Of a DNA stretch of 48,991 bases, positions 9,008 through 17,146 are shown piece after piece. Where the stretch lies: NCBI RefSeq assembly GCF_014251955.1, contig NZ_CP059203.1, positions 131,671 to 180,661 on the forward strand, given 5' to 3'. A model generated the notes under the pieces. It had not been told where the DNA came from. It was given only the letters and a program-made list of their open reading frames with translations, and searched no databases. The position numbers were made by a program, and so were the translations under genes. Position 1 is the stretch's first letter. Every line of letters starts with the position of its first letter. The stretch is from Blattabacterium cuenoti (lineage in GTDB: Bacteria > Bacteroidota > Bacteroidia > Flavobacteriales > Blattabacteriaceae).

Positions 9008-9998
9008 TCTTAATAAATTCTTCTAATTTAGATACCATTTCTACCGGACCACAAATAAACGGGGTTCTCTGATGTAAATTGATTGGTTTTATATCTAAAA
9101 TACGTTTTTTCCCATCAGATGCTTTTCCACCAGCTTGTTCTGTTAAAAATGCTATAGGATTACATTCGTAAAGCAATCTCAATTTTCCACAAGGAAAATG
9201 AACTGTTTTAGGATAAATGTATATTCCTCCTTGTATCATGTTTCTATGAAAATCTCCTACTAAAGATCCAATATATCGTGCTGTATAAGGATAAGGACGC
9301 CTTTTCTCTTGACAATATCTTATATAATTTCTAATTCCTTCAGGAAATCTAGCATAATTTCCTTCATTTATAGAATAAATTTTTTCCCTTTTAGGAAAAT
9401 GAAGATTAGGATGGGATAAATAAAAAGTTCCAACAGAAGGATCCAAAGTAAATCCATGGACTCCATTTCCTGTAGTATATACTAAAATTGTAGAAGATCC
9501 ATAAATAATATATCCTGCAAGAATTTGTTTATTTCCTTTTTGCAAAAAATCTTCTATTGTTAACTCCATTTGAATAGGAGTCTTTCTAATGTAAACTGAA
9601 AATATAGTCCCTATCGGAATATTTACATCTATATTAGAAGATCCATCAAGTGGATCTATTAAAACAACATATTTATTTTGAAATATATTCTCTTTTTCTC
9701 CTTTTATAACTATAAAATCTTTACTTTCTTCCGAAGCTATTCCACAAACCACATTTCTACTTTTAAATGACTCAATGAAAGCTCTATGTGCAAAATGATC
9801 CAATTTTTGTTGGGGTTCTCCTTGTATATTCGTAAAACCAGAACTACCTATAATCTCTTCTGTCAATCCTGCTTTATTGATTTCCTTATTAATAGATTTA
9901 GAAGCTAACTTAATAGAACTAAATAATCGTAATAAGGCCTCTGTGGAATATAAAAATTTATCCCTATTTTCTATAATAAATTCTCCTAATGTATACAT
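8997..9998 (-). CDS. fbp: Fructose-1,6-bisphosphatase, class I
   Basis: This enzyme hydrolyses fructose-1,6-bisphosphate to fructose-6-phosphate, the committed step of gluconeogenesis. From the ATG at 9998 it has 333 residues, typical for class I. Diagnostic parts are the metal site [20 protein letters not shown], the SEES-like stretch IASEESKDF and the sugar phosphate region [22 protein letters not shown]. An upstream in-frame TTG at 10013 would add five residues and is less likely. It overlaps the start of rnpA by 11 bases on the same strand, so the two are probably cotranscribed. Together with fbaA (47780-48850) it suggests sugar phosphates are made from triose phosphates. Confidence 0.95.
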   Translation of the reverse strand: MYTLGEFIIENRDKFLYSTEALLRLFSSIKLASKSINKEINKAGLTEEIIGSSGFTNIQGEPQQKLDHFAHRAFIESFKSRNVVCGIASEESKDFIVIKGEKENIFQNKYVVLIDPLDGSSNIDVNIPIGTIFSVYIRKTPIQMELTIEDFLQKGNKQILAGYIIYGSSTILVYTTGNGVHGFTLDPSVGTFYLSHPNLHFPKREKIYSINEGNYARFPEGIRNYIRYCQEKRRPYPYTARYIGSLVGDFHRNMIQGGIYIYPKTVHFPCGKLRLLYECNPIAFLTEQAGGKASDGKKRILDIKPINLHQRTPFICGPVEMVSKLEEFIKNEK

Positions 9999-10226
9999 GA
10001 TGATGTAAATCAATAATAATAAAAAAAAATAAATAATAAATCCAACATATTGTGTATGAAATCATAAAAAACAAAACAATTGTTATGTTTCCTTTTCTTA
10101 TTCTTATTCTTTCTTCTGTCTGATAAGAAGATAAAAAATCAAAATTTTTTGTAGTCAATAAAAACTAAATCAATCGCACATTATGAATTTTATATATTTT
10201 TAATAATTTTATCATCTTATTAATTG

Positions 10227-10994
10227 ATGAAAATCATACAAATATTATTAATATTATTATGGAGAGCATGGTTTTTTATAATAAATATTTTTTTAATTCC
10301 ACTATGGGCTGGCGCATCTATTCCATTTCTTTTTAAAGAAAAATATTATCCAATCGCATATTGGTTTCACCAAATGTGGGCTAGAAGTAATTTGTTTCTC
10401 ATGGGTTTATGGTATGTATTAGAAAAAGATGAAGAAGTATTAGATAAAAATAAACAATACGTGATTATTAGTAATCATACTTCTATTATGGATATTATGT
10501 TGATTTACTCTTTAATGAAAAATCATCCTTTAGTTTTTGTAGGAAAAGCAGAATTAGCCAAACTTCCTTTTTTCGGATTTGTTTATAAAAAAAGTAATAT
10601 ATTAATCAATAGAAATAGTTTATCCAGTTGCATTCAAGTATTTAAAAAAATACAGGAAAAAGTAGATTCTGGAAAAAGTGTTTGTATTTTTCCAGAAGGT
10701 GGTGTTCCTAATCCATCTATTTTTTTAGGTCATTTTAAAAGTGGAGCATTTTTTATTGCTATAAAAAAAAAAATATCTATTATTCCATTTACTATAGCTG
10801 ATATCAAAACAAAATTTCCTAGTTATTCTTTCATAAAAGGGTCTCCTGGAAAAATAAGAATTAAACAACATTATTCTATTTCAACAAAAAATTTATCTTT
10901 AAAAGATAAAAATCTTTTAAAAGAAAAATGTTTCAATTTAATTAAAAATCAATTGAAAAAATTTGAACGTGAAAAAATAAAAATAAATCAATAA
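10227..10994 (+). CDS. plsC: 1-acyl-sn-glycerol-3-phosphate acyltransferase
   Basis: PlsC adds the second acyl chain to lysophosphatidic acid, making phosphatidic acid for membrane lipids. The 255-residue protein has an N-terminal membrane helix (about residues 5-30), the catalytic NHxxxxD box NHTSIMD (residues 83-89) and the FPEGG box (155-159). The ATG at 10227 is preferred to a TTG directly before it. An 11-A run at 10763-10773 is in frame. The stop TAA shares one base with the ATG of rnhA (TAATG), so translation of the two is probably coupled. The 228 bases upstream contain no gene I recognise. Confidence 0.93.
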   Translation: MKIIQILLILLWRAWFFIINIFLIPLWAGASIPFLFKEKYYPIAYWFHQMWARSNLFLMGLWYVLEKDEEVLDKNKQYVIISNHTSIMDIMLIYSLMKNHPLVFVGKAELAKLPFFGFVYKKSNILINRNSLSSCIQVFKKIQEKVDSGKSVCIFPEGGVPNPSIFLGHFKSGAFFIAIKKKISIIPFTIADIKTKFPSYSFIKGSPGKIRIKQHYSISTKNLSLKDKNLLKEKCFNLIKNQLKKFEREKIKINQ

Positions 10995-11488
10995 TGATTT
11001 TTTATCATAAGAAGAAAAAAACAATTCATATTTACACTGACGGATCTTCTAAAGGAAATCCTGGTCCTGGTGGATATGCCATTTTTATAGAAATGGTTGG
11101 AACTTCTTATAGAAAAGTGATTTCTGAAGGATTTCGATATACTACTAATAACAGAATGGAACTCTTAGCAGTAATAGTTGGATTAGAAAAAGTTACAAAA
11201 AAAAAACAAGATATAATTGTATTTACAGACTCTAAATATATAGTAAATCCTATTCAAAACAATTGGATTTCCAAATGGAAAAAAAATAATTTTTATAAAA
11301 AAAAAAATGTAGATTTATGGACTAGATTTTTGGAAATATTTTCCAAACATTTTATTATATTTCAATGGATTAAATCTCATAACAATCACTATATTAATGA
11401 TTATTGTGATCAGTTATCTGTGATAGCTTCAAAAAATAAAAATCTAAAAATAGATTATGTATATGAACAACAAAAAAATATCAACTAG
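10994..11488 (+). CDS. rnhA: Ribonuclease HI
   Basis: RNase HI cuts the RNA strand of RNA:DNA hybrids, removing R-loops and primers. The 164-residue protein has the usual acidic active site: D16 in IYTDGSSKGNPGPGGYAI, E56 in NNRMEL and D79 in FTDSKY, with a C-terminal HNNHYINDYCDQLS region providing the last acidic residue. It starts within the stop codon of plsC (TAATG). A 10-A run at 11197-11206 is in frame. It converges on an RNA methyltransferase gene, with a short TAGTAGTAG-rich spacer of 43 bases. Confidence 0.95.
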   Translation: MIFYHKKKKTIHIYTDGSSKGNPGPGGYAIFIEMVGTSYRKVISEGFRYTTNNRMELLAVIVGLEKVTKKKQDIIVFTDSKYIVNPIQNNWISKWKKNNFYKKKNVDLWTRFLEIFSKHFIIFQWIKSHNNHYINDYCDQLSVIASKNKNLKIDYVYEQQKNIN

Positions 11489-11531
11489 TAGTAGTTTTTT
11501 TTCATACTAATAGTAGTTTAGTAGAAGAGGA

Positions 11532-12320
11532 TTATTGAGTTGTTCTTTGTCTAATAACTTCATAAATAATAATAGACATGGCATGACTGACATTCAAAGA
11601 ATCTATATGACCAAACATAGGAATAGTTATAATTTTATGAGCTTTTTTTAACCAAAAATCCGATACTCCTTTGTTTTCAGAACCTAAAATAATTGCTAAA
11701 TTCGAAGAAAATTGGGTTGTATATAATTTGATGGATTTTTTTTGATGAAATCCTGCAACTACGATTTCTATTTTTTTTTCTTTTAACCAAGAAAAAATTG
11801 ATTTTGGTTCTTCTATAAAAATTTTTGTTGTAAAAATACTTCCTAAACTAGACCTAATTACATTAGAATTAAAAATATATGTTTTTATATTGCATAATAT
11901 AATAAAATGAACTCCTGCAGCCTCTGCTATTCTTAAGATAGCTCCTAAATTTCCAGGTTTTTCTATTCCATCTAATATAATAATAAATGGATGATTAGGA
12001 ATTTTTATCATATTTTTCAATTTTTTTTCAGTAGAATGATTTTTAAATAAAGCAACAATCCCACCTGTATTTTTTCTATAAACTAATTTTTTAAATATTC
12101 TTTTGCTGATGAAAAAAACAACATTTCTAAACGATTTAATTATATTGTATTGATGAAATATTTTTTTATATATAAATATTTTTATAGGAAGGTATTTCCC
12201 TTTTACAGCCATTTCAAATTCTTTAACTCCTTCTACAAGGAACGTTTCCATAGAATTAGTTTTATAAATTTTTATAAAATTTTTAATGGCTATATTTCGT
12301 AAACTATATATTTTTTTCAT
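11532..12320 (-). CDS. SpoU/TrmH-family RNA 2'-O-ribose methyltransferase
   Basis: This 262-residue protein belongs to the SPOUT class and would methylate ribose 2'-OH in tRNA or rRNA using S-adenosylmethionine. An N-terminal substrate-binding domain (about residues 1-100) precedes the catalytic knot domain. Motif 1 is LDGIEKPGNLGAILRIAEAAG, motif 2 is ILGSENKGVSDFW, and motif 3 is the C-terminal PMFGHIDSLNVSHAMSIIIYE. The exact target (for example 23S G2251 by RlmB, or another site) cannot be told from the sequence. It diverges from the dCMP deaminase gene, with their starts only 5 bases apart. Confidence 0.9.
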   Translation of the reverse strand: MKKIYSLRNIAIKNFIKIYKTNSMETFLVEGVKEFEMAVKGKYLPIKIFIYKKIFHQYNIIKSFRNVVFFISKRIFKKLVYRKNTGGIVALFKNHSTEKKLKNMIKIPNHPFIIILDGIEKPGNLGAILRIAEAAGVHFIILCNIKTYIFNSNVIRSSLGSIFTTKIFIEEPKSIFSWLKEKKIEIVVAGFHQKKSIKLYTTQFSSNLAIILGSENKGVSDFWLKKAHKIITIPMFGHIDSLNVSHAMSIIIYEVIRQRTTQ

Positions 12321-12325
12321 TTTTA

Positions 12326-12768
12326 ATGAAAATATTTGATATGATGAATTATAATAATCATATTTGTCAATATGATAGAGATTATATGAACATAGCCATG
12401 GTATGGTCTCAATTTTCTTATTGTAAAAAAAAAAAGTAGGGGCTATTATAGTTAAAAATCATCGTATTATATCTGATGGATATAACGGAACTCCAAGTGG
12501 ATTTGATAATATATGTGAAGATAAAAACGGAGAAACAAAATGGTATGTTTTACATGCAGAAGCAAATGCCATATTAAAAATGGCCTCCTCTTCAAAATCT
12601 TGCAAAGGAGCTTCTTTATACATAACACATGCTCCCTGTAAAGAATGTAGTAAATTAATTCATCAATCTAAAATTAAAAGAGTTGTATATTTATATACAA
12701 CAACAAAAAATGATGGATTGAATTTTTTGAAAAAATCTAAAATAGTTATAGAACAACTCATTTTTTAA
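12326..12768 (+). CDS. Deoxycytidylate (dCMP) deaminase, frame broken at a poly-A run
   Basis: This gene encodes a ComEB-type dCMP deaminase, which makes dUMP, the substrate of ThyA. From the ATG at 12326 the frame reads QYDRDYMNIAMVWSQFSYCKKKK and then hits TAG. The coding strand has eleven A at 12425-12435. One more A restores VGAIIVKNHRIISDGYNGTPSG and continues without a stop to 12768. The zinc residues are intact: HAEANAI and PCKEC. The restored product is about 147 residues, a normal length. An in-frame ATG at 12580 would give only the last 62 residues, without HAE. A clean terminator follows the stop codon, so the gene looks alive apart from this base. Confidence 0.87.
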
Positions 12769-12793
12769 TGAGTTAAAATAACTCAGTTTTTTT
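12769..12793 (+). terminator. Rho-independent terminator after dCMP deaminase
   Basis: Directly after the TAA stop, TGAGTTA (12769-12775) pairs perfectly with TAACTCA (12779-12785) around an AAA loop, followed by G and seven T. This is a textbook intrinsic terminator, though with an A+T-rich stem. The preceding AACTCA at 12755-12760 can also pair with TGAGTT at 12769-12774, so two alternative hairpins overlap. It isolates the tRNA-Leu gene downstream from the deaminase transcript. Confidence 0.75.
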
Positions 12794-12899
12794 GATTTTA
12801 ATGATTATTTATTGAATTGAATTTCAAACAAAAAAAATATATTTTTTTTCAGTTTTTCATTATTCAAAAATGGACCAATTAACTTCTTTTTTGAAAAGA

Positions 12900-12981
12900 A
12901 CCCAGGTGGCGAAATAGGTATACGCGCTGAACTCAAAATTCAGTGATTTTTATCATGCGGGTTCGAATCCCGCTCTGGGTA
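12900..12981 (+). tRNA. tRNA-Leu (anticodon CAA)
   Basis: The sequence folds as a class II tRNA. The acceptor stem is ACCCAGG (12900-12906) with TCTGGGT (12974-12980). The D arm is GCG...CGC. The anticodon stem is CTGAA/TTCAG with loop CTCAAAA, giving anticodon CAA, which reads UUG. A long variable arm (TGA-TTTT-TATCA region) marks it as Leu or Ser, and the T arm is GCGGG-TTCGAAT-CCCGC. Position 12981 is the discriminator base A, as leucine tRNAs require. CCA is not encoded and must be added. Confidence 0.95.
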
Positions 12982-13079
12982 TTTTTTTTATGAAAAAAAT
13001 ATAATTAAAATAAAAAATATCTTTGGAAAAGCGGCAAAATCTCTTATGGATTAGAGAAAATTTTCTCTCCATCTATTTA

Positions 13080-13360
13080 TTATAATAATAATCCATCTAT
13101 AGAAGAAACATTCTCGTTTTTTGGATCCACTTTTAAATACGTAGTTTCTCCATTTAAGATCATATCTTTTTTAGATAGACATCCTTTTATTATTTGAATT
13201 TTCTTCTTTCTTTCATTTTTTTCATCAATGAATCCATTTTTTATTCCAATATTTGCCTTTTCAATTTCATATGGATTTCCTAAACTAAACGGATTTTATC
13301 TCCTTTTGTAGAGACATACATTTTTGCATAAGATTCTCTATCTATTTTTTTCATTTTCAT
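13080..13360 (-). pseudogene. ureC: Urease alpha subunit remnant (ureC), internally deleted
   Basis: Reading the minus strand from the ATG at 13360 gives MKMKKIDRESYAKMYVSTKG followed by DKIRL, the start of urease alpha. It then meets a stop next to a repeated GTTTA. In the following frame, LGNPYEIEKANIGIKNGFI resembles the segment near residue 130 of UreC (family form: KADIGIKDGRI). It continues without a gap into KKDMILN and LKVDPKNENV, which match the last ~80 residues (family form: KKDM-FND-PxIxVDPETYxV). A stop lies at 13080-13082. The nickel site and whole catalytic barrel, some 350 or more residues, are gone. I infer a large in-gene deletion plus frameshifts. The fragment cannot be an active urease. 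Confidence 0.85.
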
Positions 13361-13365
13361 CTCGC

Positions 13366-13615
13366 ATTTTTTTTTTTTTCCTTAAAATCCATAAATTTAA
13401 TGTAACTTCTTTTGTTTCTCCTGGATCAAAACGAACAGACCTTCCTGAAGGAAATATCTAAGTTTAGAGTTCCATTTCTATAAAAATGAAGTGAAGTGCA
13501 AGATTGGTTTCATGAAAAACAGAATTGGAAACCACTCTTTCTATAAGAAGATCTACCAGGGGATAAAACAATATCATATCCTATCTATAATAATATCGTA
13601 TTCTCCTGGAATCAT
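13366..13615 (-). pseudogene. ureB: Urease beta subunit remnant (ureB)
   Basis: On the minus strand from 13615 the sequence begins MIPGEYDIII, matching the conserved start of the urease beta domain (MIPGE). Pieces in shifting frames follow: IVLSPGRSS, then SLHFYRNGTLNLDI (family form SHFHFxExNxxLxFD), then FPSGRSVRFDPGETKEVTLN (family form IPxGTxVRFEPGExKxVxL). At least two frameshifts and several stops interrupt it. It lies just upstream of the ureC remnant in the usual beta-alpha order. I could not find any gamma-subunit (ureA) sequence between it and the amidase gene at 13678, nor accessory genes ureD, E, F or G in the window. Confidence 0.82.
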
Positions 13616-13677
13616 AGAATTTTTATTATTTTTTTTTGTTTTTTCTATTCTTTCAAAGAATTATATTTATTATATAA

Positions 13678-14565
13678 TTGAACTATAAATTGAATCTCAA
13701 TTGTAAATTCATATACATTTTTATAATAATTCTGTTTTCATCTTGTAATAAAGATTTTTACAAAAAAAAAAATTACACTTATTATGATGCAGTAGCTTAT
13801 CCTTTTATTATTGATAATAGACATTCTTCAAAAAATTTCAATAAAAGAATTCGTTTTTTAGTTTTACATTATACTGCAGAAAATTTTGAATCCTCTATAA
13901 AGACTTTAACAGAAAAAGAAAAAAAAGTGAGTTCTCATTATCTAATTCCAGAGACTCCTATAAATGGGGAAAGAAAAATATTTTTATTAGTTAGTGAAAA
14001 TTTAAGTGCTTGGCATGCTGGAAAGAGTTATTGGCAAAATAGAACAAATTTAAATGATACTTCTATTGGGATTGAAATGGTCTATTTAGGATATAGATAT
14101 GAAAATGGGCTTCATAAACGACGAATATGGATTCCGTTTACAAATTATCAAATTAATATTTTGATTCATCTAGCGAATGATATTATTCATAGATATGATA
14201 TTCAACCAACAGCTATTGTTGGACATTCTGATATTTCTCCTGGAAGAAAAATGGATCCTGGTCCATTATTTCCTTGGAATAAGTTAGCGAATCATGGAAT
14301 TGGAGCTTGGTTTGATAAAGAAAAAGTTGAAAAAATAAAAAAAAGAATTCATAATAAGAACATTAATATTTTATCTATGCAAAAAAAACTAAAAAAATAT
14401 GGATATAAAATTAAAGAAACTGGAAAACTTGATATTCAAACAAAAAAAGTTTTATCTGCTTTTCAAATACATTTTAGACCAAATAATTATTCTGGAGAAC
14501 CAGACGAAGAAACAATCGCTATATTAAATAATTTAATAGAAAAATACTTTTTTTTAAAAAAATAA
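13678..14565 (+). CDS. N-acetylmuramoyl-L-alanine amidase, probable lipoprotein with peptidoglycan-binding domain
   Basis: This amidase_2 enzyme of the AmiD type cuts the amide bond between muramic acid and L-alanine, probably for wall recycling. Zinc ligands are visible in VLHYTAE, VGHSDISPGRKMDPGP and the AWHAG stretch. A C-terminal peptidoglycan-binding domain (about residues 235-280) carries MQKKLKKYGYKIKETGKLD. The N-terminus has a hydrophobic segment ending in LFSSC (Cys23), a likely lipobox, so it should sit on a membrane facing the periplasm. There is no ATG before the conserved domain: the frame opens with TTG at 13678, directly after a stop. Its upstream side is the decayed urease locus, so the natural start may have been disturbed. 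Confidence 0.88.
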   Translation: MNYKLNLNCKFIYIFIIILFSSCNKDFYKKKNYTYYDAVAYPFIIDNRHSSKNFNKRIRFLVLHYTAENFESSIKTLTEKEKKVSSHYLIPETPINGERKIFLLVSENLSAWHAGKSYWQNRTNLNDTSIGIEMVYLGYRYENGLHKRRIWIPFTNYQINILIHLANDIIHRYDIQPTAIVGHSDISPGRKMDPGPLFPWNKLANHGIGAWFDKEKVEKIKKRIHNKNINILSMQKKLKKYGYKIKETGKLDIQTKKVLSAFQIHFRPNNYSGEPDEETIAILNNLIEKYFFLKK

Positions 14566-14693
14566 AATATATTGTTTATTCCATAATAAAAAACATAATA
14601 AAAAGAACACTTCCTCTATAAATTATCATTATTTTTGTGTCCTCATTTATCTTTAATGGTGGTAAAATTTTTAAAAAAAAATTAATCTAAAAA

Positions 14694-17141
14694 ATGCAAG
14701 TTTTAAAATTTGGGGGAAGTTCCGTCGCTCATTCTGATTCCATAAAACGTATTTGTTCTTTCTTAGAGAAGAAACCAAAAGGAAGGTATGCTATCGTTGT
14801 CTCTGCATTAGGAAATATTACCGATCAATTAATTCAATGTGGTCAATTAGCTTCTGAAAGGAAAAACATTTATAAAAATATTCTAGAAGAAATAGAAATT
14901 CGTCATCTTAATATTATAAGAGAGTTGTTTCCAATAACTGATCAAAGTTATTTAATCAGTTGGATAAAAAAAAATATTAATGATTTAGAAAGTTTATGTG
15001 ATGGAATTTTTCAAGTGGAAGAACTTTCAAAACGTTCTTTAGATAAAATAATGAGTTTTGGAGAACTTAGTTCTTCTTTTCTTATTGCAGAAAAATTAAA
15101 ACAGTCTGGATTAGATGCTATTTGTAAAGACAGTAGAGATTTAATTATCACCGATTCTCAATTTGGATGTGCACAAGTTGATTTTATTACTAGTAATCAT
15201 CATATTATTCAATTTTTTCGTGAAAAAACATCAAAATATATTGTTTTACCGGGTTTCATAGGTTCTACTTTAGAAAATGAAACAACGACTCTAGGAAGAG
15301 GGGGGTCTGATTATACTGCATCTATTTTAGCTGCGGCAATATCTGCCAATATACTTGAAATTTGGACAGATGTAAGTGGAATGATGACAGCTAATCCAAA
15401 AATAGTCAATCAATCTTTTCCTATTAAAGAAATTTCTTATGAGGAGGCAATGGAATTATCCCATTTTGGAGCAAAAGTTATTTATCCCCCAACGATACAA
15501 CCTGCTATGAAAAAACACATTCCCATACAAATTAAAAATACTTTCTCTCCTTTAGATCCGGGAACCTTAATTTATGTAAGAAAAAAAACAAATATCAGTC
15601 AACCTGTTACAGGTATTTCTGGAATTCAGAACTTAGCTTTATTAACTCTTGAAGGAAGTGGAATGGTCGGGGTCCCAGGTTATTCCAAACGTTTATTTGA
15701 AGCTTTGTCACGTGAAAAAATAAATGTAATTTTTATCACACAAAGTTCTTCAGAACATTCAATTACTACAGGAATACATGAAATGGACATTATCAAAGCA
15801 AAAATTGTAATAGATAGTGAATTTGCTCAAGAAATACATCAAAAATGTATTGATCCATTAAAAATAGAAAAAGATCTTTGTATTATTGCCGTAGTAGGAG
15901 ATAACATGAAAAATCTTCATGGAACAAGTGGAAAAATGTTTTCTTCTTTAGGAAGAAATAGTATTAATGTTAGAGCTATAGCACAAGGCTCTACGGAAAA
16001 AAATATATCAGCAGTTATTCAGAAATACGATTTTAAAAAAGCTTTAAATACTTTACATGAAGTCTTTTTTGAAAGTCCTCCAAAGCAAATTAATCTTTTC
16101 ATTTGTGGAGTTGGAAAAGTAGGAAGTAAATTACTTGAACAAATTGACCAACAAAAGAATTATTTACTTGAAGAATTAAAACTTCAAGTTAGAGTGATTG
16201 GATTAGCCAATAGTAAAAAAATGTATTTTAACGAAAATGGAATCAATTTATGTCAATATATTGATCATTTAAATAAAAATGGTCACAAAATGAATATTTC
16301 CGATTTTATGGAAAAAGTATGGAAATTTAATCTAAGAAATAGTTTATTTGTAGATAATACAGCGAGTGAAAAAATGGCTATGACTTATGAAAAATTCTTG
16401 AAAAATGGAATTGGTGTTATTACTTGTAATAAAATAGCTTGTTCTTCTGATTATGATCATTATAAAAAATTAAAAACTCTTTCTAGACATTTTAAAGCTC
16501 CATTTTTTTTTGAAACAAATGTAGGAGCAAGTCTTCCTGTGATTAGCACTCTTAATGATCTTATAAATAGTGGAGATAAAATTAATAAGATAGAAGCTGT
16601 ATTATCTGGAAGTTTAAATTTCATTTTTAATCATTTTATTGGAAAAAAATCCTTTTTAGAAGTGGTCAAAGAAGCACAACATAAAGGATATACAGAACCG
16701 GATCCTAGAATAGATTTGATTGGATTAGATGTAATGCGAAAAATATTGATTTTAGCAAGAGAATGTGGAGCCCCTTTAGAATTATTTGATATTCAACAAC
16801 AATCATTTCTTCCTCCAAGTTGCTCAAATGCAATTTCTATAGAAAATTTTTATCAAGAATTACATCAACACAGAGATTATTTTTTCAATATAAGAAAAAA
16901 AGCAGAAAAAGAAAAAAAACGCTTGCGTTTCATAGCTCGTTATGAAAAGAGAATTGCTTCTGTAGGTTTAGAATCGGTTCAACAAAACCACCCATTTTAT
17001 CAATTGGAAGGAAAAGATAATATGGTTTTATATAATACATATCGTTATTCTGAACAACCTCTGATTATAAAAGGTGCTGGAGCTGGATCAGAAGTAACTG
17101 CATCTGGAGTATTTTCTGATATTATTAAAGCGACTAAGTAA
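14694..17141 (+). CDS. thrA: Bifunctional aspartokinase / homoserine dehydrogenase
   Basis: ThrA performs the first and third steps from aspartate towards threonine and methionine. The 815-residue length fits the fused enzyme. The kinase half has KFGGSS (5-10) and GRGGSDYTAS (201-210). A pair of ACT domains lies at about 310-455, where threonine feedback normally acts. The dehydrogenase half has the NAD(P) loop GVGKVGSKLL (472-481), the TNVGASLPVI region and LSGSLNFIFN. It leads the thrA-thrB-thrC operon; thrB begins 5 bases after its stop. asd, needed for the step between the two activities, is not in the window. Confidence 0.97.
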   Translation: MQVLKFGGSSVAHSDSIKRICSFLEKKPKGRYAIVVSALGNITDQLIQCGQLASERKNIYKNILEEIEIRHLNIIRELFPITDQSYLISWIKKNINDLESLCDGIFQVEELSKRSLDKIMSFGELSSSFLIAEKLKQSGLDAICKDSRDLIITDSQFGCAQVDFITSNHHIIQFFREKTSKYIVLPGFIGSTLENETTTLGRGGSDYTASILAAAISANILEIWTDVSGMMTANPKIVNQSFPIKEISYEEAMELSHFGAKVIYPPTIQPAMKKHIPIQIKNTFSPLDPGTLIYVRKKTNISQPVTGISGIQNLALLTLEGSGMVGVPGYSKRLFEALSREKINVIFITQSSSEHSITTGIHEMDIIKAKIVIDSEFAQEIHQKCIDPLKIEKDLCIIAVVGDNMKNLHGTSGKMFSSLGRNSINVRAIAQGSTEKNISAVIQKYDFKKALNTLHEVFFESPPKQINLFICGVGKVGSKLLEQIDQQKNYLLEELKLQVRVIGLANSKKMYFNENGINLCQYIDHLNKNGHKMNISDFMEKVWKFNLRNSLFVDNTASEKMAMTYEKFLKNGIGVITCNKIACSSDYDHYKKLKTLSRHFKAPFFFETNVGASLPVISTLNDLINSGDKINKIEAVLSGSLNFIFNHFIGKKSFLEVVKEAQHKGYTEPDPRIDLIGLDVMRKILILARECGAPLELFDIQQQSFLPPSCSNAISIENFYQELHQHRDYFFNIRKKAEKEKKRLRFIARYEKRIASVGLESVQQNHPFYQLEGKDNMVLYNTYRYSEQPLIIKGAGAGSEVTASGVFSDIIKATK

Positions 17142-17146
17142 AAATT

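Noticed and set aside
9964..10158. A 64-residue minus-strand ORF upstream of fbp
   Set aside because: It overlaps the fbp start in another frame, has low-complexity aromatic and isoleucine-rich content, and resembles no family.
12580..12768. A stand-alone 62-residue protein starting at ATG 12580
   Set aside because: It is the C-terminal part of the dCMP deaminase; the conserved HAEANAI lies upstream in the same frame and the whole gene is recovered by one extra A.
13053..13068. Perfect palindrome AGAGAAAATTTTCTCT
   Set aside because: There is no loop or T-run, and it lies in decaying urease sequence, so it is not supported as a terminator or operator.
13491..13688. A 65-residue plus-strand ORF
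   Set aside because: It lies antisense to the ureB remnant and has no recognisable features; it is open only by chance.
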